64,000 nucleotides of DNA from Helicobacter cynogastricus (GTDB taxonomy: Bacteria > Campylobacterota > Campylobacteria > Campylobacterales > Helicobacteraceae). Position 1 is the first letter of the stretch. Each line of letters begins with the position of its first letter. Position numbers and translations under genes: made by a program. The stretch spans positions 212,175 to 276,174 of the forward strand of contig NZ_FZMQ01000005.1 in assembly GCF_900197855.1 (NCBI RefSeq). Reading direction: 5' to 3'. Positions 45,517-55,121 of the stretch are shown in pieces. The notes beneath the pieces are model-generated. The model worked only from the letters and a program-made list of their open reading frames with translations, was not told the DNA's origin and made no database searches.

Positions 45517-46454
45517 GTATGCGTAGAGAGTGGGGGATTTTCTGTAGCAAAGTGTTGGAATGGAGCAGTAATGCTGTAGGGTGGGGCTTGGCTAAAATGC
45601 CTCATAGGGGATTTGTGGCATGTGTGCGCGGGTTAGGTTTTGTGATGGCTAAGTTGGATCGGCGACGCTATTGGGATGCGCGGGCGAATTTGGATTTTGT
45701 ATTCCCGCAAATGGATCACGCACGCAAAGAGGCGATCATTAGGCGTGGGTATGACAATTTGGCTTTCATTGTGCTAGAGAGCATGCGGGTGGTGTTTTTA
45801 CCTAAAACAGAGTATGATGCGCGTTTTGAGCTAGTAGATCACCACCATGTACTAGAAGTGTTAGAAAAAGACGGGCAAGCGGTGGTAATGGGCATGCACT
45901 TTGGGTATTGGGAGGCCATTGGGACTTCTTTAGCCCAATACCACGGCGATCAAGAAAGAGGGTCTTTGGGGCGACTCACCAAATTTGCGCCTGTAAATGC
46001 CATGTTGATTAAACGGCGCGAAGCTTTTGGTGTGCGCTTTATTGACAAAATGGGGGCATTTAAAGAGCTTTTAAAAATTTACAATAGAGGTAAAGGCTTG
46101 GTAGGCATTTTGGTCGATCAAAACATTTCGCCCAAAGAGGGGGTTGAGGTCGAGTTTTTTGGCCAAAAGGCTACCCATACAACCATCGCCTCAATTTTAG
46201 CCCGCCGTTACAATATCTCTATTGTGGCTGTAATTGTAGATTTTAATGAGGATTACAGCCACTACACTGCCACTTACTACCCCCCCATTAGAGTTAATAA
46301 CACCTCCAATGCCCAAGCAGACATCTTGGAAGCCACGCAGGCACAAGCGACTTTAAGTGAGCAAATTATTAGAGATCACCCCGAAAGCTGGTTTTGGTTT
46401 CATCGGCGTTTTAAAAGCACACACCCTGAAATTTATCGCAAGCCTAAGTCTTAA
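45513..46454 (+). CDS. lpxL: Lipid A late acyltransferase, LpxL/HtrB family
   Basis: This 313-residue inner membrane acyltransferase adds a secondary acyl chain to lipid A. The HX4E catalytic motif is in MGMHFGYWEAIG near residue 130, followed by the VDQNISPKEGVEVEFFGQ segment. A start ATG four bases inside the waaC stop is used. It matches H. pylori HP0280 in place. Helicobacter lipid A is underacylated, so this is one of few late acylation steps. Confidence 0.88.
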   Translation: MSMRREWGIFCSKVLEWSSNAVGWGLAKMPHRGFVACVRGLGFVMAKLDRRRYWDARANLDFVFPQMDHARKEAIIRRGYDNLAFIVLESMRVVFLPKTEYDARFELVDHHHVLEVLEKDGQAVVMGMHFGYWEAIGTSLAQYHGDQERGSLGRLTKFAPVNAMLIKRREAFGVRFIDKMGAFKELLKIYNRGKGLVGILVDQNISPKEGVEVEFFGQKATHTTIASILARRYNISIVAVIVDFNEDYSHYTATYYPPIRVNNTSNAQADILEATQAQATLSEQIIRDHPESWFWFHRRFKSTHPEIYRKPKS

Positions 46455-47013
46455 ACCGACTGGTTAGATATAGCACGCACAGCACGCCCACACTAAAACC
46501 AGCAATCAGCGCGCCAATGGTGTGGGCGTTATAATAAATGCGTGCGCCCATTGTTAAAAAGGCTAAAGGTAAAAAGATCAGCCACACCCAACCATAACGG
46601 CGCACTAAAAAAGCTAAGGCACAAGCAATCATGGAGGAATGCCCACTAGGCATGTTTTTAGAGCTTCCACTAGGGCGTTCACCCAAACGCCTACCAAAGA
46701 TCACAACATCATTCAGTCCCCATTTGAGCGCGTGTGTGGCGATAGTAGTCGCAATACTCACATGCACAATTTGAATTAAACCTACTGCATCTCTTTTTAG
46801 CAAGGGCAGAGCAAAAGAGGTAATAGTAGGCACAAAGCGGGCATAATGTTCGGTGGTGCTAAAGACTAGAGGGACTTGGGGTTGTTTGGCGATTTTAGGG
46901 AAGGGAGCGATCGCCCCGATTACAAAGAGCAAGATAAAAAAAACAATGCTCTTTAAAGGGAGCTGTTTGGGGAGACTTTGAGCATAGAGACTTTTAAATT
47001 TAGTGTTGTCCAT
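46444..47013 (-). CDS. lpxE: Lipid A 1-phosphatase, PAP2 superfamily
   Basis: LpxE removes the 1-phosphate of lipid A in the periplasm, helping resist cationic peptides. The 189-residue protein has several membrane helices and PAP2 motifs LGERPSG (the K...RP site, here with KWGLND before it), MPSGHSSMIACALAF and ARIYYNAHTIGALIAG with the catalytic His. Its place next to eptA copies H. pylori HP0021-HP0022. It overlaps eptA by 14 bp and lpxL at its 3' end by 11 bp. Confidence 0.9.
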   Translation of the reverse strand: MDNTKFKSLYAQSLPKQLPLKSIVFFILLFVIGAIAPFPKIAKQPQVPLVFSTTEHYARFVPTITSFALPLLKRDAVGLIQIVHVSIATTIATHALKWGLNDVVIFGRRLGERPSGSSKNMPSGHSSMIACALAFLVRRYGWVWLIFLPLAFLTMGARIYYNAHTIGALIAGFSVGVLCVLYLTSRFKT

Positions 47014-48553
47014 AGGGTTTAAAGATGTCTAAATTAGGATTATAGGCATTGCTAGAGCCTTGCACACCAAATGCGCCCAAGATGCTAGGAAAAATCATCT
47101 CTTGAGAATATTGGTTTTGAAGAGGTTTAAATGCATGTGCCTTTCTAAAGGGATCGTTCGCATAGACAACAAAAGGAACTTCTTTTTGAAAATTAGGGGC
47201 TAGTAAAAAAGGTGTGCCATGCAAATATAGTCCATGTTCACCTAGACTTTCTCCATGGTCGCTCATATACAATAACAACGCTTGGCGTTGGGTGTGTTGC
47301 AAAGTATTTATCATGGTATCTAGCACTAAGTCATTATAAGCGATCGTGTTGTCATAGGCGTTCACTAAACTCTTAAGATCGCAGGTGCTAGGCTCGCTGT
47401 TTGTGCAGATAGGTTTAAAGGGAGCAAAATTGTGAGGTATCTTATCCACATACAAAGGGCCATGAGAGCCTTTGAGATGCAAAACGATCAATAAATTATC
47501 ATCAGGGTAACGCGCCATTAAAAAGGGCAAAGCGTGCGCTAGAGCCACATCAAAATCTAACACCTTAGCTTCTACCCCTTGAGATTTAAGCCACTTCTGC
47601 CATATGTCCTTGCTAGGCTTCCAATCAATGCTCATAGGGGGCTCGGCACTATTAAGACTGAGCCACACTACCTTAACGCCCTGTCGGTGCAAAAAAGAGG
47701 GGAGATTTTCATAACCCTTTTGGCTCGTGAGTATGCACGAGAGCGCGGCTGTGGTGTAAGTGGCACAGGAAGTGGCTTGAAGGGCTAAAATTTCATGGCG
47801 ATTCAAGCGCTCTTGTAACTTGGGCGTGGTAGCTCTAGTATACCCATAAATACCATAGTTAGCCCGCCGTGCGCTCTCCCCAATGGCCAAAATCACAACC
47901 GCTTTATTAGATTCAAGATGAATATTATCCAGAAGTTTTGGTGGACTTTGATGTAGTGAGGCTAAAGCTACCCGTACAGCATTCACGCTGTAACTATAGG
48001 GTAGGACCAACCCACCGATGTATTTAGCATGGTGATCAAAAAAGAGCCACTGCTTGGCATGGCTGAGTGCCCAGATAGCGCACAGAGCAAGAGAGCCAGC
48101 AAACACCCAAGCCTTTATCTTAAATTTAGCTTTTTTAATGGAAAGGGCGTAAAAAAAAGCCCCCACACCCAAGCCTATCAGTACATAAATCCATAGCCAT
48201 CCACCCAACAATTCGCCTGCTTCATGGGCATTTGTATTTAAGACATTGCCCATCATGTTTTTGGTTAAAAAAACATGGTAGGTGTGGATATAATAAAAGG
48301 CAATAGCATTACCCACGCTAAAAAGTGCCATCAACACCTGCATGAATCGATTGCCCAACATGGAGAAAGCAATAAACAGCATGTTAGTCGCGCAGATGTA
48401 GACAATACTAGCACTCAATACAATTCCAAACCCACCTTGATGATTCAAAATGTAGTGCAACAAGGGAGCATGGAACAATACAAGAGAAATCGCACTATAG
48501 GCGATCAAAGCCACAAAAAAAGAGATGGGCTTGGAAAAAAGCTTACGAAACAT
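47000..48553 (-). CDS. eptA: Lipid A phosphoethanolamine transferase
   Basis: EptA adds phosphoethanolamine to the lipid A 1 position vacated by LpxE, giving polymyxin resistance. The 517-residue protein has five N-terminal membrane helices (residues 10-170) and a periplasmic sulfatase-fold domain. Motifs are ILAIGESARRANYGIYGYTR with the metal-binding Glu, the nucleophile Thr in the CATYTTAALSCILT region, LHLKGSHGPLY and SDHGESLGEHGLYLHG. Same strand and coupled with lpxE. Confidence 0.95.
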   Translation of the reverse strand: MFRKLFSKPISFFVALIAYSAISLVLFHAPLLHYILNHQGGFGIVLSASIVYICATNMLFIAFSMLGNRFMQVLMALFSVGNAIAFYYIHTYHVFLTKNMMGNVLNTNAHEAGELLGGWLWIYVLIGLGVGAFFYALSIKKAKFKIKAWVFAGSLALCAIWALSHAKQWLFFDHHAKYIGGLVLPYSYSVNAVRVALASLHQSPPKLLDNIHLESNKAVVILAIGESARRANYGIYGYTRATTPKLQERLNRHEILALQATSCATYTTAALSCILTSQKGYENLPSFLHRQGVKVVWLSLNSAEPPMSIDWKPSKDIWQKWLKSQGVEAKVLDFDVALAHALPFLMARYPDDNLLIVLHLKGSHGPLYVDKIPHNFAPFKPICTNSEPSTCDLKSLVNAYDNTIAYNDLVLDTMINTLQHTQRQALLLYMSDHGESLGEHGLYLHGTPFLLAPNFQKEVPFVVYANDPFRKAHAFKPLQNQYSQEMIFPSILGAFGVQGSSNAYNPNLDIFKPYGQH

Positions 48554-48576
48554 CGTTTAAAGGCAATTCTAAAGGC

Positions 48577-49857
48577 TTATTGCCCTACATATACTTGGCG
48601 GGGGCGGGCAATTCTTGCCTGTGTGTTTTTGACATGTTCTAAGAGTTGTGCGCACCAACCCACCGTGCGCCCGATTACAAAAACGGGGGTAAAGAAGCGT
48701 ACAGGAATTTGCAGGGCGCGTAAAATTGTGCCAGAGTAAAAATCCACATTAGGATAGAGATTGCGCGCAATAAAGTACTCATCGCTTAACGCCACTTCTT
48801 CGACCTTAGCGGCAATTTCATCTAATTTAGGATTCATCTTAATACCCTTTGCCTGCAAATCATCCTTAAGCTTTTTGAGGATGCGCGCACGCGGGTCATA
48901 ACTCTTATAAACCCGATGCCCAAAGCCCATCAATTTAAAGGGGTCGTTCTTATCTTTCACGCGAGCAATGTATTTATCCACATTTTTAACATCTCCAATT
49001 TCCTCTAGTTGCAACAAGACTTTCTCATTCGCCCCGCCGTGCAAATGTCCCCATAGCGCACTAATGCCTGCACTAATGGCAGCATAGGGATGCACGCCCG
49101 TAGAAGCCACATTGCGCACGGTGGTGGCCGAAGCGTTTTGGCCATGGTCAGCGTGCAGAGTTAAAATCTTATCAAAGGCTTCTACTTCTAGGGGAGTGAT
49201 TTCAATCTGCCCTTTAAGACCTTGCTTGAGGCGTTCATGGGGGTAGGCTCTGAGCATAAAGAGAATGTTTTCAACATAACTACGACTCACATCTGGGTAA
49301 ATAATGGGCGCGCCAATTTCATTGCGATAGCAAATGGCAGCCAAAGTGGGCATTTTGGCGATAATGCGTCTAGCCATCGTCTGATAATCCTCTTCTGAGT
49401 GCATGGTTTCATGGTCAGAGTAAAAGGTAGAGAGAATAGACACCCCACTACTAAGCTTAGCCATTGGGTGGGCGTTAGTGGGGAAGGCGTGAAACATGTT
49501 GCGTAAAGTCTCGTGTACAAAACTGCGGTGACGCAATTCAAGTTCAAATTCCAAAGATTCCTCAGCATTTTTAGGGAGCGCGTCTGTTAAGAGGAGTTTG
49601 CACACATCGCTATAGCTGTATTTTTCTACCAAGTCATCTAGTGGGTAACCCTTGTAGTACAACTCTCCCTTTTGCCCATCAATATAACTGATCGTAGACT
49701 TGCACCCGGCAGTAGACGCATAGCCGGGGTCATAGGAGAGAAGCCCTGCGCGTTCATATAGCTTAGAAAAATCGATCGCATTAGCCCCGCGCGTGGCTTG
49801 GATAGTTTCAAATTCGTAGCGTTCTTGGGTAGTGTTATTAATCAGTGTAACAGACAT
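48577..49857 (-). CDS. gltA: Citrate synthase
   Basis: GltA forms citrate from oxaloacetate and acetyl-CoA. The 426-residue type II enzyme has [19 protein letters not shown], the catalytic [19 protein letters not shown] and [17 protein letters not shown] segments, and [15 protein letters not shown] with the active His. GGAAGT precedes the ATG. In H. pylori gltA and icd are adjacent; here a GTPase gene lies between them. Confidence 0.97.
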   Translation of the reverse strand: MSVTLINNTTQERYEFETIQATRGANAIDFSKLYERAGLLSYDPGYASTAGCKSTISYIDGQKGELYYKGYPLDDLVEKYSYSDVCKLLLTDALPKNAEESLEFELELRHRSFVHETLRNMFHAFPTNAHPMAKLSSGVSILSTFYSDHETMHSEEDYQTMARRIIAKMPTLAAICYRNEIGAPIIYPDVSRSYVENILFMLRAYPHERLKQGLKGQIEITPLEVEAFDKILTLHADHGQNASATTVRNVASTGVHPYAAISAGISALWGHLHGGANEKVLLQLEEIGDVKNVDKYIARVKDKNDPFKLMGFGHRVYKSYDPRARILKKLKDDLQAKGIKMNPKLDEIAAKVEEVALSDEYFIARNLYPNVDFYSGTILRALQIPVRFFTPVFVIGRTVGWCAQLLEHVKNTQARIARPRQVYVGQ

Positions 49858-49919
49858 AGACTTCCTTTTTAATGTGTAATTGGGATTATAACAACCCTAG
49901 TATTAAGGTGCGCCAAAAT

Positions 49920-51080
49920 CTACAATTCTTTGGCAAATTCATAATATTTCCGGAATACTTCTGCGCAAAGCCCTTTGATGGCCTGACTCAAGTCCTCAAA
50001 ATTGTCATCTAGGTAAGCTATATAAGCTTTTCCCATTAAGCCAGTTACCGATCCAGCTAAAGTCGCATTGATTGCTCCTCCTGCAAGACTGCCCACGCCA
50101 GGGATTAACTTCAATAAACTCCCAACCGCAGCGCGTGCTACCAGACCCGTGCCCAGCACACTAGCAAAAGTGGCGACTAGAGTTTGAGCATTCTCCTTAG
50201 AAATTTCTAAATCATAAATCTTGCTAATGTGGATAATCATCGCGATTTGGGTAGGGGCGAGCAAGGCAAAATCAGAAAAGGGGATGGGAGTTGCCCCAAT
50301 GGCTGCTGCTGCGGTAGTGTAACCCAAAATGGCGTTGTTAGCCTCCTCTTTGCGTTTTTGGCGCAAGGCCTCCTTAGCTTGGGCTTGCATTTCTAAATCG
50401 TATTGTTGCTTTCTTTCCAAAGCAAGCCTTTGTGCTTCCTCCAAGAGATCGCGGGATTTATCAATAATCTCTTTGATCCCGCGCACCTTCTTAACATCCC
50501 CCTCATCATCCTCAATCTCTAAAGTCCGCACCCTTTGCAAATGTGCCTCATCAAGCTGGAATTTATCCCTTACCACCTCAGAGAATTTTTCTCCATTGCT
50601 ATCCTTATCCTGTTGGGCTTTGGTGATTACCACGATGGTAGGAATCGCGCAAGCTTTAAGCATGGCATAAAGCTCTAACTCCCCCTCTTGCACACGCCGT
50701 CCCGATTCTTGAATGCACAGCCAAGCGATATGAATTTGATCGCCAAGTGTCGCCCCCCTCTTGCTCTCTAAGAAGTCCTGAATTTGGGCTTTAGTGTTAG
50801 CAAAGTCCTTCATCTCAAGTCCTTTTGTATCGTAAATACTCAAGTCTTCTTTAACATAGCGTTCAATCTCTTGGGTTACTGGTTCTCCTTGTCCTGTGGG
50901 AGCGACTTCTTCCCCAAAAACTGCATTGATAAGTGTACTCTTACCCACCCCTGTACCCCCTGCTATCAACACATTAAGGCTGTAGCTAGTAACCGGTGTT
51001 TTAGCCATGATCTCTTGAGCTTTTTTAAAACCTTTAGACATTAAATCCTCCAAGTTTAAAACCACTTCAGATTGAGCCAT
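49920..51080 (-). CDS. Membrane-associated GTPase with C-terminal Gly/Ala-rich domain
   Basis: The start at 51080 is chosen for AAGGAG 5 bp ahead, giving 386 residues. An Era/dynamin-like G domain has G1 LIAGGTGVGKSTLINAVFG, a switch Thr in EPVTQEIERY, G3 IYDTKGLEM and G4 VVITKAQQD. A charged coiled coil (residues 215-255) leads to a hydrophobic tail with GYTTAAAAIGATPIPFSDFA, like the DUF697 domain of YcjF-type GTPases. Its role is unknown; membrane remodelling, ion transport or defence have been proposed for relatives. In H. pylori this position between gltA and icd has no such gene. Confidence 0.7.
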   Translation of the reverse strand: MAQSEVVLNLEDLMSKGFKKAQEIMAKTPVTSYSLNVLIAGGTGVGKSTLINAVFGEEVAPTGQGEPVTQEIERYVKEDLSIYDTKGLEMKDFANTKAQIQDFLESKRGATLGDQIHIAWLCIQESGRRVQEGELELYAMLKACAIPTIVVITKAQQDKDSNGEKFSEVVRDKFQLDEAHLQRVRTLEIEDDEGDVKKVRGIKEIIDKSRDLLEEAQRLALERKQQYDLEMQAQAKEALRQKRKEEANNAILGYTTAAAAIGATPIPFSDFALLAPTQIAMIIHISKIYDLEISKENAQTLVATFASVLGTGLVARAAVGSLLKLIPGVGSLAGGAINATLAGSVTGLMGKAYIAYLDDNFEDLSQAIKGLCAEVFRKYYEFAKEL

Positions 51081-51138
51081 AAGTCTCCTTACCATCTTTT
51101 CTAGAAAAGTCTAACCAAAAATTTTAAACCCCTTATGC

Positions 51139-51144
51139 TAAAAT
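51139..51144 (+). promoter_or_regulatory. Putative -10 (TAAAAT) of icd
   Basis: ATGCTAAAATGCC, 29 bp before the icd ATG, has the Helicobacter GC-TAWAAT form; GGAG lies 7 bp before the start. Confidence 0.5.
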
Positions 51145-51172
51145 GCCTCATCTTAATTGATAGGAGTGATTC

Positions 51173-52450
51173 ATGTCTTACAAACCTAAGTATTTGTCTT
51201 TACCCACAGAGGGGGAAGCTATTACCTATAAAGAAGGTAAATTGCATGTGCCAAGCCACCCCATTATTCCTTTTATTGAGGGCGATGGTATTGGCGTAGA
51301 TATTACCCCTGTGATGCGTAAAGTGGTGGATGCGGCCGTACACAAGGCCTACAAGGGAGAGAAAAAAATCGCATGGTATGAGGTCTTTGTAGGAGAGAAA
51401 TGCTACAACAAATTCAAGGATAAAGAAGGTTTGAGTCTAGAAGAACAATGGCTGTTACCTGACACCATTGACGCGCTCAACTATTTTAAAGTTTCCATTA
51501 AAGGGCCTTTAACTACCCCTGTAGGTGAGGGCTTTAGGTCGCTCAATGTCGCTCTACGCCAAAAAATGGATCTATATGTCTGCTTGCGCCCCGTGCGTTG
51601 GTATTCTAGCCCCAGTCCGGTTAAAGAGCCGGGCAAGGTGGATATGGTGATTTTTCGGGAAAATAGCGAGGATATTTATGCTGGGATCGAATTTAACCAA
51701 GATAGTCCAGAAGCCAAAAAGCTCATTAAATTCTTGCAAAATGAACTGCATGTTAAAAAAATACGCTTCCCAGAAACTAGTAGCATAGGAATCAAACCCA
51801 TTAGCCTAGAGGGCACAGAACGACTCGTGCGCAAGGCAATTGAATACACCATTGACAACGATCGTAATAGCCTCACCTTTGTGCACAAGGGCAATATCAT
51901 GAAGTACACAGAGGGGGCGTTTATGAAATGGGGCTATGCCCTAGCCCAAAGAGAATTTGGAGCAAAGGTGTTAGACAAAGGCCCTTGGTGCACGCTCAAA
52001 AACCCTAAAACTGGTAAAGAAATTGTGATTAAAGACATGATTGCGGACGCTTTCTTGCAACAAATCTTACTGCGCCCGGCTGAATACGATGTGATTGCTA
52101 CGATGAACCTCAATGGAGATTACATTTCAGACGCGCTTGCTGCGATGGTGGGAGGAATTGGAATCGCTCCGGGAGCCAACATGAATGACAGCGTAGCCCT
52201 TTTTGAAGCCACGCATGGCACTGCCCCCAAATACGCCGGGCAAAATAAGGTTAATCCCGGCTCCATCATTTTAAGCGCGGAAATGATGTTGCGCCACATG
52301 GGCTGGGTAGAGGCGGCCGATTTGATTGTGGTAGGCATGCAAAGAGCCATTGAGAGTAAAAAAGTGACTTATGACTTTGCGCGCTTGATGGAGGGCGCTA
52401 CTGAGGTGTCTAGCTCTGAGTTTGGAGAGGTGATCGTTTCGCATTTGTAG
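51173..52450 (+). CDS. icd: NADP-dependent isocitrate dehydrogenase
   Basis: Icd makes 2-oxoglutarate from isocitrate. The 425-residue enzyme has [20 protein letters not shown] at residues 32-51, [20 protein letters not shown] with the catalytic Arg/Tyr region, [15 protein letters not shown] and the NADP-binding [14 protein letters not shown]. Length and motifs match the NADP-specific E. coli type. It is followed by a secreted hypothetical as in H. pylori HP0027-HP0028. Confidence 0.97.
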   Translation: MSYKPKYLSLPTEGEAITYKEGKLHVPSHPIIPFIEGDGIGVDITPVMRKVVDAAVHKAYKGEKKIAWYEVFVGEKCYNKFKDKEGLSLEEQWLLPDTIDALNYFKVSIKGPLTTPVGEGFRSLNVALRQKMDLYVCLRPVRWYSSPSPVKEPGKVDMVIFRENSEDIYAGIEFNQDSPEAKKLIKFLQNELHVKKIRFPETSSIGIKPISLEGTERLVRKAIEYTIDNDRNSLTFVHKGNIMKYTEGAFMKWGYALAQREFGAKVLDKGPWCTLKNPKTGKEIVIKDMIADAFLQQILLRPAEYDVIATMNLNGDYISDALAAMVGGIGIAPGANMNDSVALFEATHGTAPKYAGQNKVNPGSIILSAEMMLRHMGWVEAADLIVVGMQRAIESKKVTYDFARLMEGATEVSSSEFGEVIVSHL

Positions 52451-52476
52451 CAAACAGGGAGGGGTGGGGAGGTCAT

Positions 52477-53136
52477 ATGAGGCGGATTGGTTTATTTTTA
52501 GGGCTTTTGTGCTTTTTGGCTAATTTGGCGTGGAGTTTGGGTTGTCCTTATGATACCCTTTATAACAGAATAGATCATTTTGCCCAAAAGCTTGATTCTA
52601 ATTTTGACTCCGATGCGGGCAACTATTCTAAAACAGCCCATATCCTAGAGGTGAATCAAGCCTATGTAGGGAAGACTTTGTATTGTGGGATTGTGAAGCG
52701 TTTGTTGGTCGCAGAGGAAGATGTGATTAATATGCGCTTGATGTGCTTTGATGTCAGCAAGAACACCCCGCAGAGAACCCAAACATTTGAGGGTTTTTGT
52801 TTGTCTTTAGACCCCGCATCTGAGAGCTCACAAATTAGCATGGAATTTAAAAAAAATGCGTTTGTGTTAGAGATTGAGGAATCTTTCATAGAATGCGATG
52901 ACACCACCTTCGAATCAAAGACTCTACTCTTCAAACAAGAGGGCGATCGCTATGTTTTGAAAAGCTACACCCGCACGTTTGATGAAGACACGCCCGATCA
53001 CCTTTACCGCCAAAAACGGGACGGCAAGAAAATTTACATGGACGAAATTGATAATGGCGTGCTAGACACACTAGCGGATCATTGTTATAGAAAACATTAT
53101 TGCCAAACATGGTCGGAGAAACATGGGATTGAGTGA
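52477..53136 (+). CDS. Secreted Cys-containing hypothetical protein (HP0028-like)
   Basis: This is a 219-residue protein with a signal peptide (residues 1-19, ending AWSLG) and at least six Cys, likely disulfide bonded in the periplasm. The order TLYCGIVKRL, FEGFCLSL, FIECDD, then CYRKHYCQTW near the end is shared in part with the gene at 53955 (CYDKGYC). Both ends hold the L-x3-CY-x-K-x-YC motif. Function unknown. It lies after icd, as HP0028 does in H. pylori. The next gene, a permease, starts at the following base. Confidence 0.7.
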   Translation: MRRIGLFLGLLCFLANLAWSLGCPYDTLYNRIDHFAQKLDSNFDSDAGNYSKTAHILEVNQAYVGKTLYCGIVKRLLVAEEDVINMRLMCFDVSKNTPQRTQTFEGFCLSLDPASESSQISMEFKKNAFVLEIEESFIECDDTTFESKTLLFKQEGDRYVLKSYTRTFDEDTPDHLYRQKRDGKKIYMDEIDNGVLDTLADHCYRKHYCQTWSEKHGIE

Positions 53137-53958
53137 GTGGCTTTAGATTTTGTTTTAGCTTTTGTGGGCTTTATCACGGGGATCACGGCGGGGTTTTTTG
53201 GCATCGGTGGGGGGGAGATTGTCGTGCCCGCCGCCGTGTTTGCTGGCTTTAGTTACAGCCATGCAGTAGGAATTTCTCTCTCCCAAATGCTTTTTTCCTC
53301 TTTAGTAGGATCGCTTATCAATTACAAAAAAGGACTCTTGGGTTTAAAAGAGGGATTTTTTGCTGCTATTGGGGGATTGATGGGGGCGATCTTGGGGAGT
53401 TTTTTACTTAAGTTGATCGATGATCGCATTTTAATGGGGGTCTTTGTCGTGGTGGTGTGTTATACATTCATAAAATACGCTTTCAGTCGTTCTGATACCT
53501 CAGATCAACCTAGCGTGCACTTTAAAATGCACTCTAACCCCCAAAATTCTGCGCTAACAAAATCCTTTACTTGGGGGATTAGTAAAGAGCATGGAGTCTT
53601 AATATTGGCGGGTTTTATAACCGGGATTTTTTCTATCCCTCTGGGGATGGGCGGGGGGATTTTAATGGTGTCCTTTTTAGGCTATTTTTTAAAATACAGC
53701 ACTCAAAAAATTGTACCCTTAGGATTGTTTTTTGTAATCTTTTCTTCTCTTTCTGGGGTCATTTCTTTGTACCATTCAGGCGTGTTAGATGATCGCGCCC
53801 TGCAGGCTGGATCCATCACAGGGTTAGGTGCGCTCTTGGGAGTGGGAGTGGGGATTAAACTTATCATGCTGGCTAATGAGAAAATTCATAAAATTCTTCT
53901 GTTGTGCATTTACGCTCTGAGCATTTTAGCCACACTCTATAAGCTCATCACGGGCTAA
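53137..53958 (+). CDS. TauE/SafE-family (TSUP) membrane permease
   Basis: This 273-residue membrane protein with about eight helices starts at GTG immediately after the previous stop. Two related halves each carry a Gly-rich loop: GFFGIGGGEIVVPAAVFAGF and GMGGGILMVSFLGYFLKYS. The family exports or imports sulfite, sulfoacetate or related anions. No substrate can be assigned. Its end overlaps the end of the convergent gene at 53955 by 4 bp. Confidence 0.82.
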   Translation: MALDFVLAFVGFITGITAGFFGIGGGEIVVPAAVFAGFSYSHAVGISLSQMLFSSLVGSLINYKKGLLGLKEGFFAAIGGLMGAILGSFLLKLIDDRILMGVFVVVVCYTFIKYAFSRSDTSDQPSVHFKMHSNPQNSALTKSFTWGISKEHGVLILAGFITGIFSIPLGMGGGILMVSFLGYFLKYSTQKIVPLGLFFVIFSSLSGVISLYHSGVLDDRALQAGSITGLGALLGVGVGIKLIMLANEKIHKILLLCIYALSILATLYKLITG

Positions 53959-55118
53959 TCTATACAATATCCTTTATCATAACACTGCGCCTGTAGTTCT
54001 TGGGTGAACCCGGGCTCTAAGCTATCCAAAGACATCAAATGGCGTTTTTTAGGATCGTCTCTACTTTGGCGATAAAAAATCAGAGTGCGCACCACTTGTC
54101 TACTTCCATTATCACCCACTCTAAAGAATTGTTGGCTGAATTGGTGTAGGTAGAAAGTGCCCTCTACCAATTTGAAAGTTACATAGAGTTTGGTGTAGAT
54201 ATTGTCCGCAGAAGGGTCGTATTTTCCTAGTTCAAAGGTCAAATAGGGGAATTTATAGGCTAAGTCCACTTGTCCTTGATGGATGCAAAGGGTGCGGCTG
54301 AGTAATTTGCCATTATGGCGTGCCAATATGCAAATAGAGCTAGGATTCTTAGGACTACCTGTGTAAGTGATGCGCTTGCTAAAGCTGTAGCGATCGTTAT
54401 TAGCATTAAAAGAAAGCATGTCCTCTGTTTTTGTTTGGTACCTGGACTCACAGGGGAGGGGGTTATTAAAGGTATGCGCATCGGTTTCAAAACATGTGGA
54501 GTTTTGGGAGGGGGGTGTGCTAGTGGAGCTAGCGAGTTGATTTTGCAATTTTTCTAACAATCTGTCATTGACATCACCCATCGCATAAGTGGGACTCTCT
54601 TGCTCATAAAAAATCTTAGGGGCTACTTTGGGAAAAAGCGCGCTATCTAAAGCCTGCTTGGCATAGCGGGTGAGATAAAAAGTGCCTTTAATATCCTTAA
54701 AAGCCAAGAGAATTTGAGCTTGGGTATTTGCAGTGGGGGTATGAATAGGGGTTTGGATCAATTTGATCAGTAGTGAATCCTTAGTATTCTCCATGCTAAG
54801 TTTCTCATAGCCCTGCAGACAAAAGCCCTTATAAAACTTCCTTTTAAAAAGAATTCCCGTGCACACCACAGAGGGACGGGTGTGATCTTTGGTGGTGTTG
54901 ATGGTATAGAGCAACATGTAATTTTGATTGGCAATCACAAAACCATTCCCTGTAGCTTTAGAATAGAGTGTGTAACTGCCCTCTTGCGCGCTTTTATACC
55001 CCTGTTGGCGCACAAAATCCTCTGACCATCGCTTCATCTGATCGAGGGCTTGGAAATAATCTAAACCATAGAGAAGAGAGCTACTCCACAAAAGTACCCA
55101 TAAGATTTTTTTGAACAT
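53955..55118 (-). CDS. Secreted hypothetical protein with internal duplication
   Basis: A 387-residue protein with a signal peptide (residues 1-18, ending LYGLD). The two halves look alike: KGTFYLTRYAKQ and later EGTFYLHQFSQQ, each after a YKGFCLQG/RTLCIHQG-like Cys segment. A Ser/Thr/Pro linker (SSTSTPPSQNST) lies between them. The C-terminus LQAQCYDKGYC resembles that of the 52477 gene, so the two are probably related. Function unknown; periplasmic or surface location likely. It follows the chemoreceptor gene by 3 bp and could share its transcript. Confidence 0.65.
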   Translation of the reverse strand: MFKKILWVLLWSSSLLYGLDYFQALDQMKRWSEDFVRQQGYKSAQEGSYTLYSKATGNGFVIANQNYMLLYTINTTKDHTRPSVVCTGILFKRKFYKGFCLQGYEKLSMENTKDSLLIKLIQTPIHTPTANTQAQILLAFKDIKGTFYLTRYAKQALDSALFPKVAPKIFYEQESPTYAMGDVNDRLLEKLQNQLASSTSTPPSQNSTCFETDAHTFNNPLPCESRYQTKTEDMLSFNANNDRYSFSKRITYTGSPKNPSSICILARHNGKLLSRTLCIHQGQVDLAYKFPYLTFELGKYDPSADNIYTKLYVTFKLVEGTFYLHQFSQQFFRVGDNGSRQVVRTLIFYRQSRDDPKKRHLMSLDSLEPGFTQELQAQCYDKGYCID

Positions 55119-55121
55119 CGA

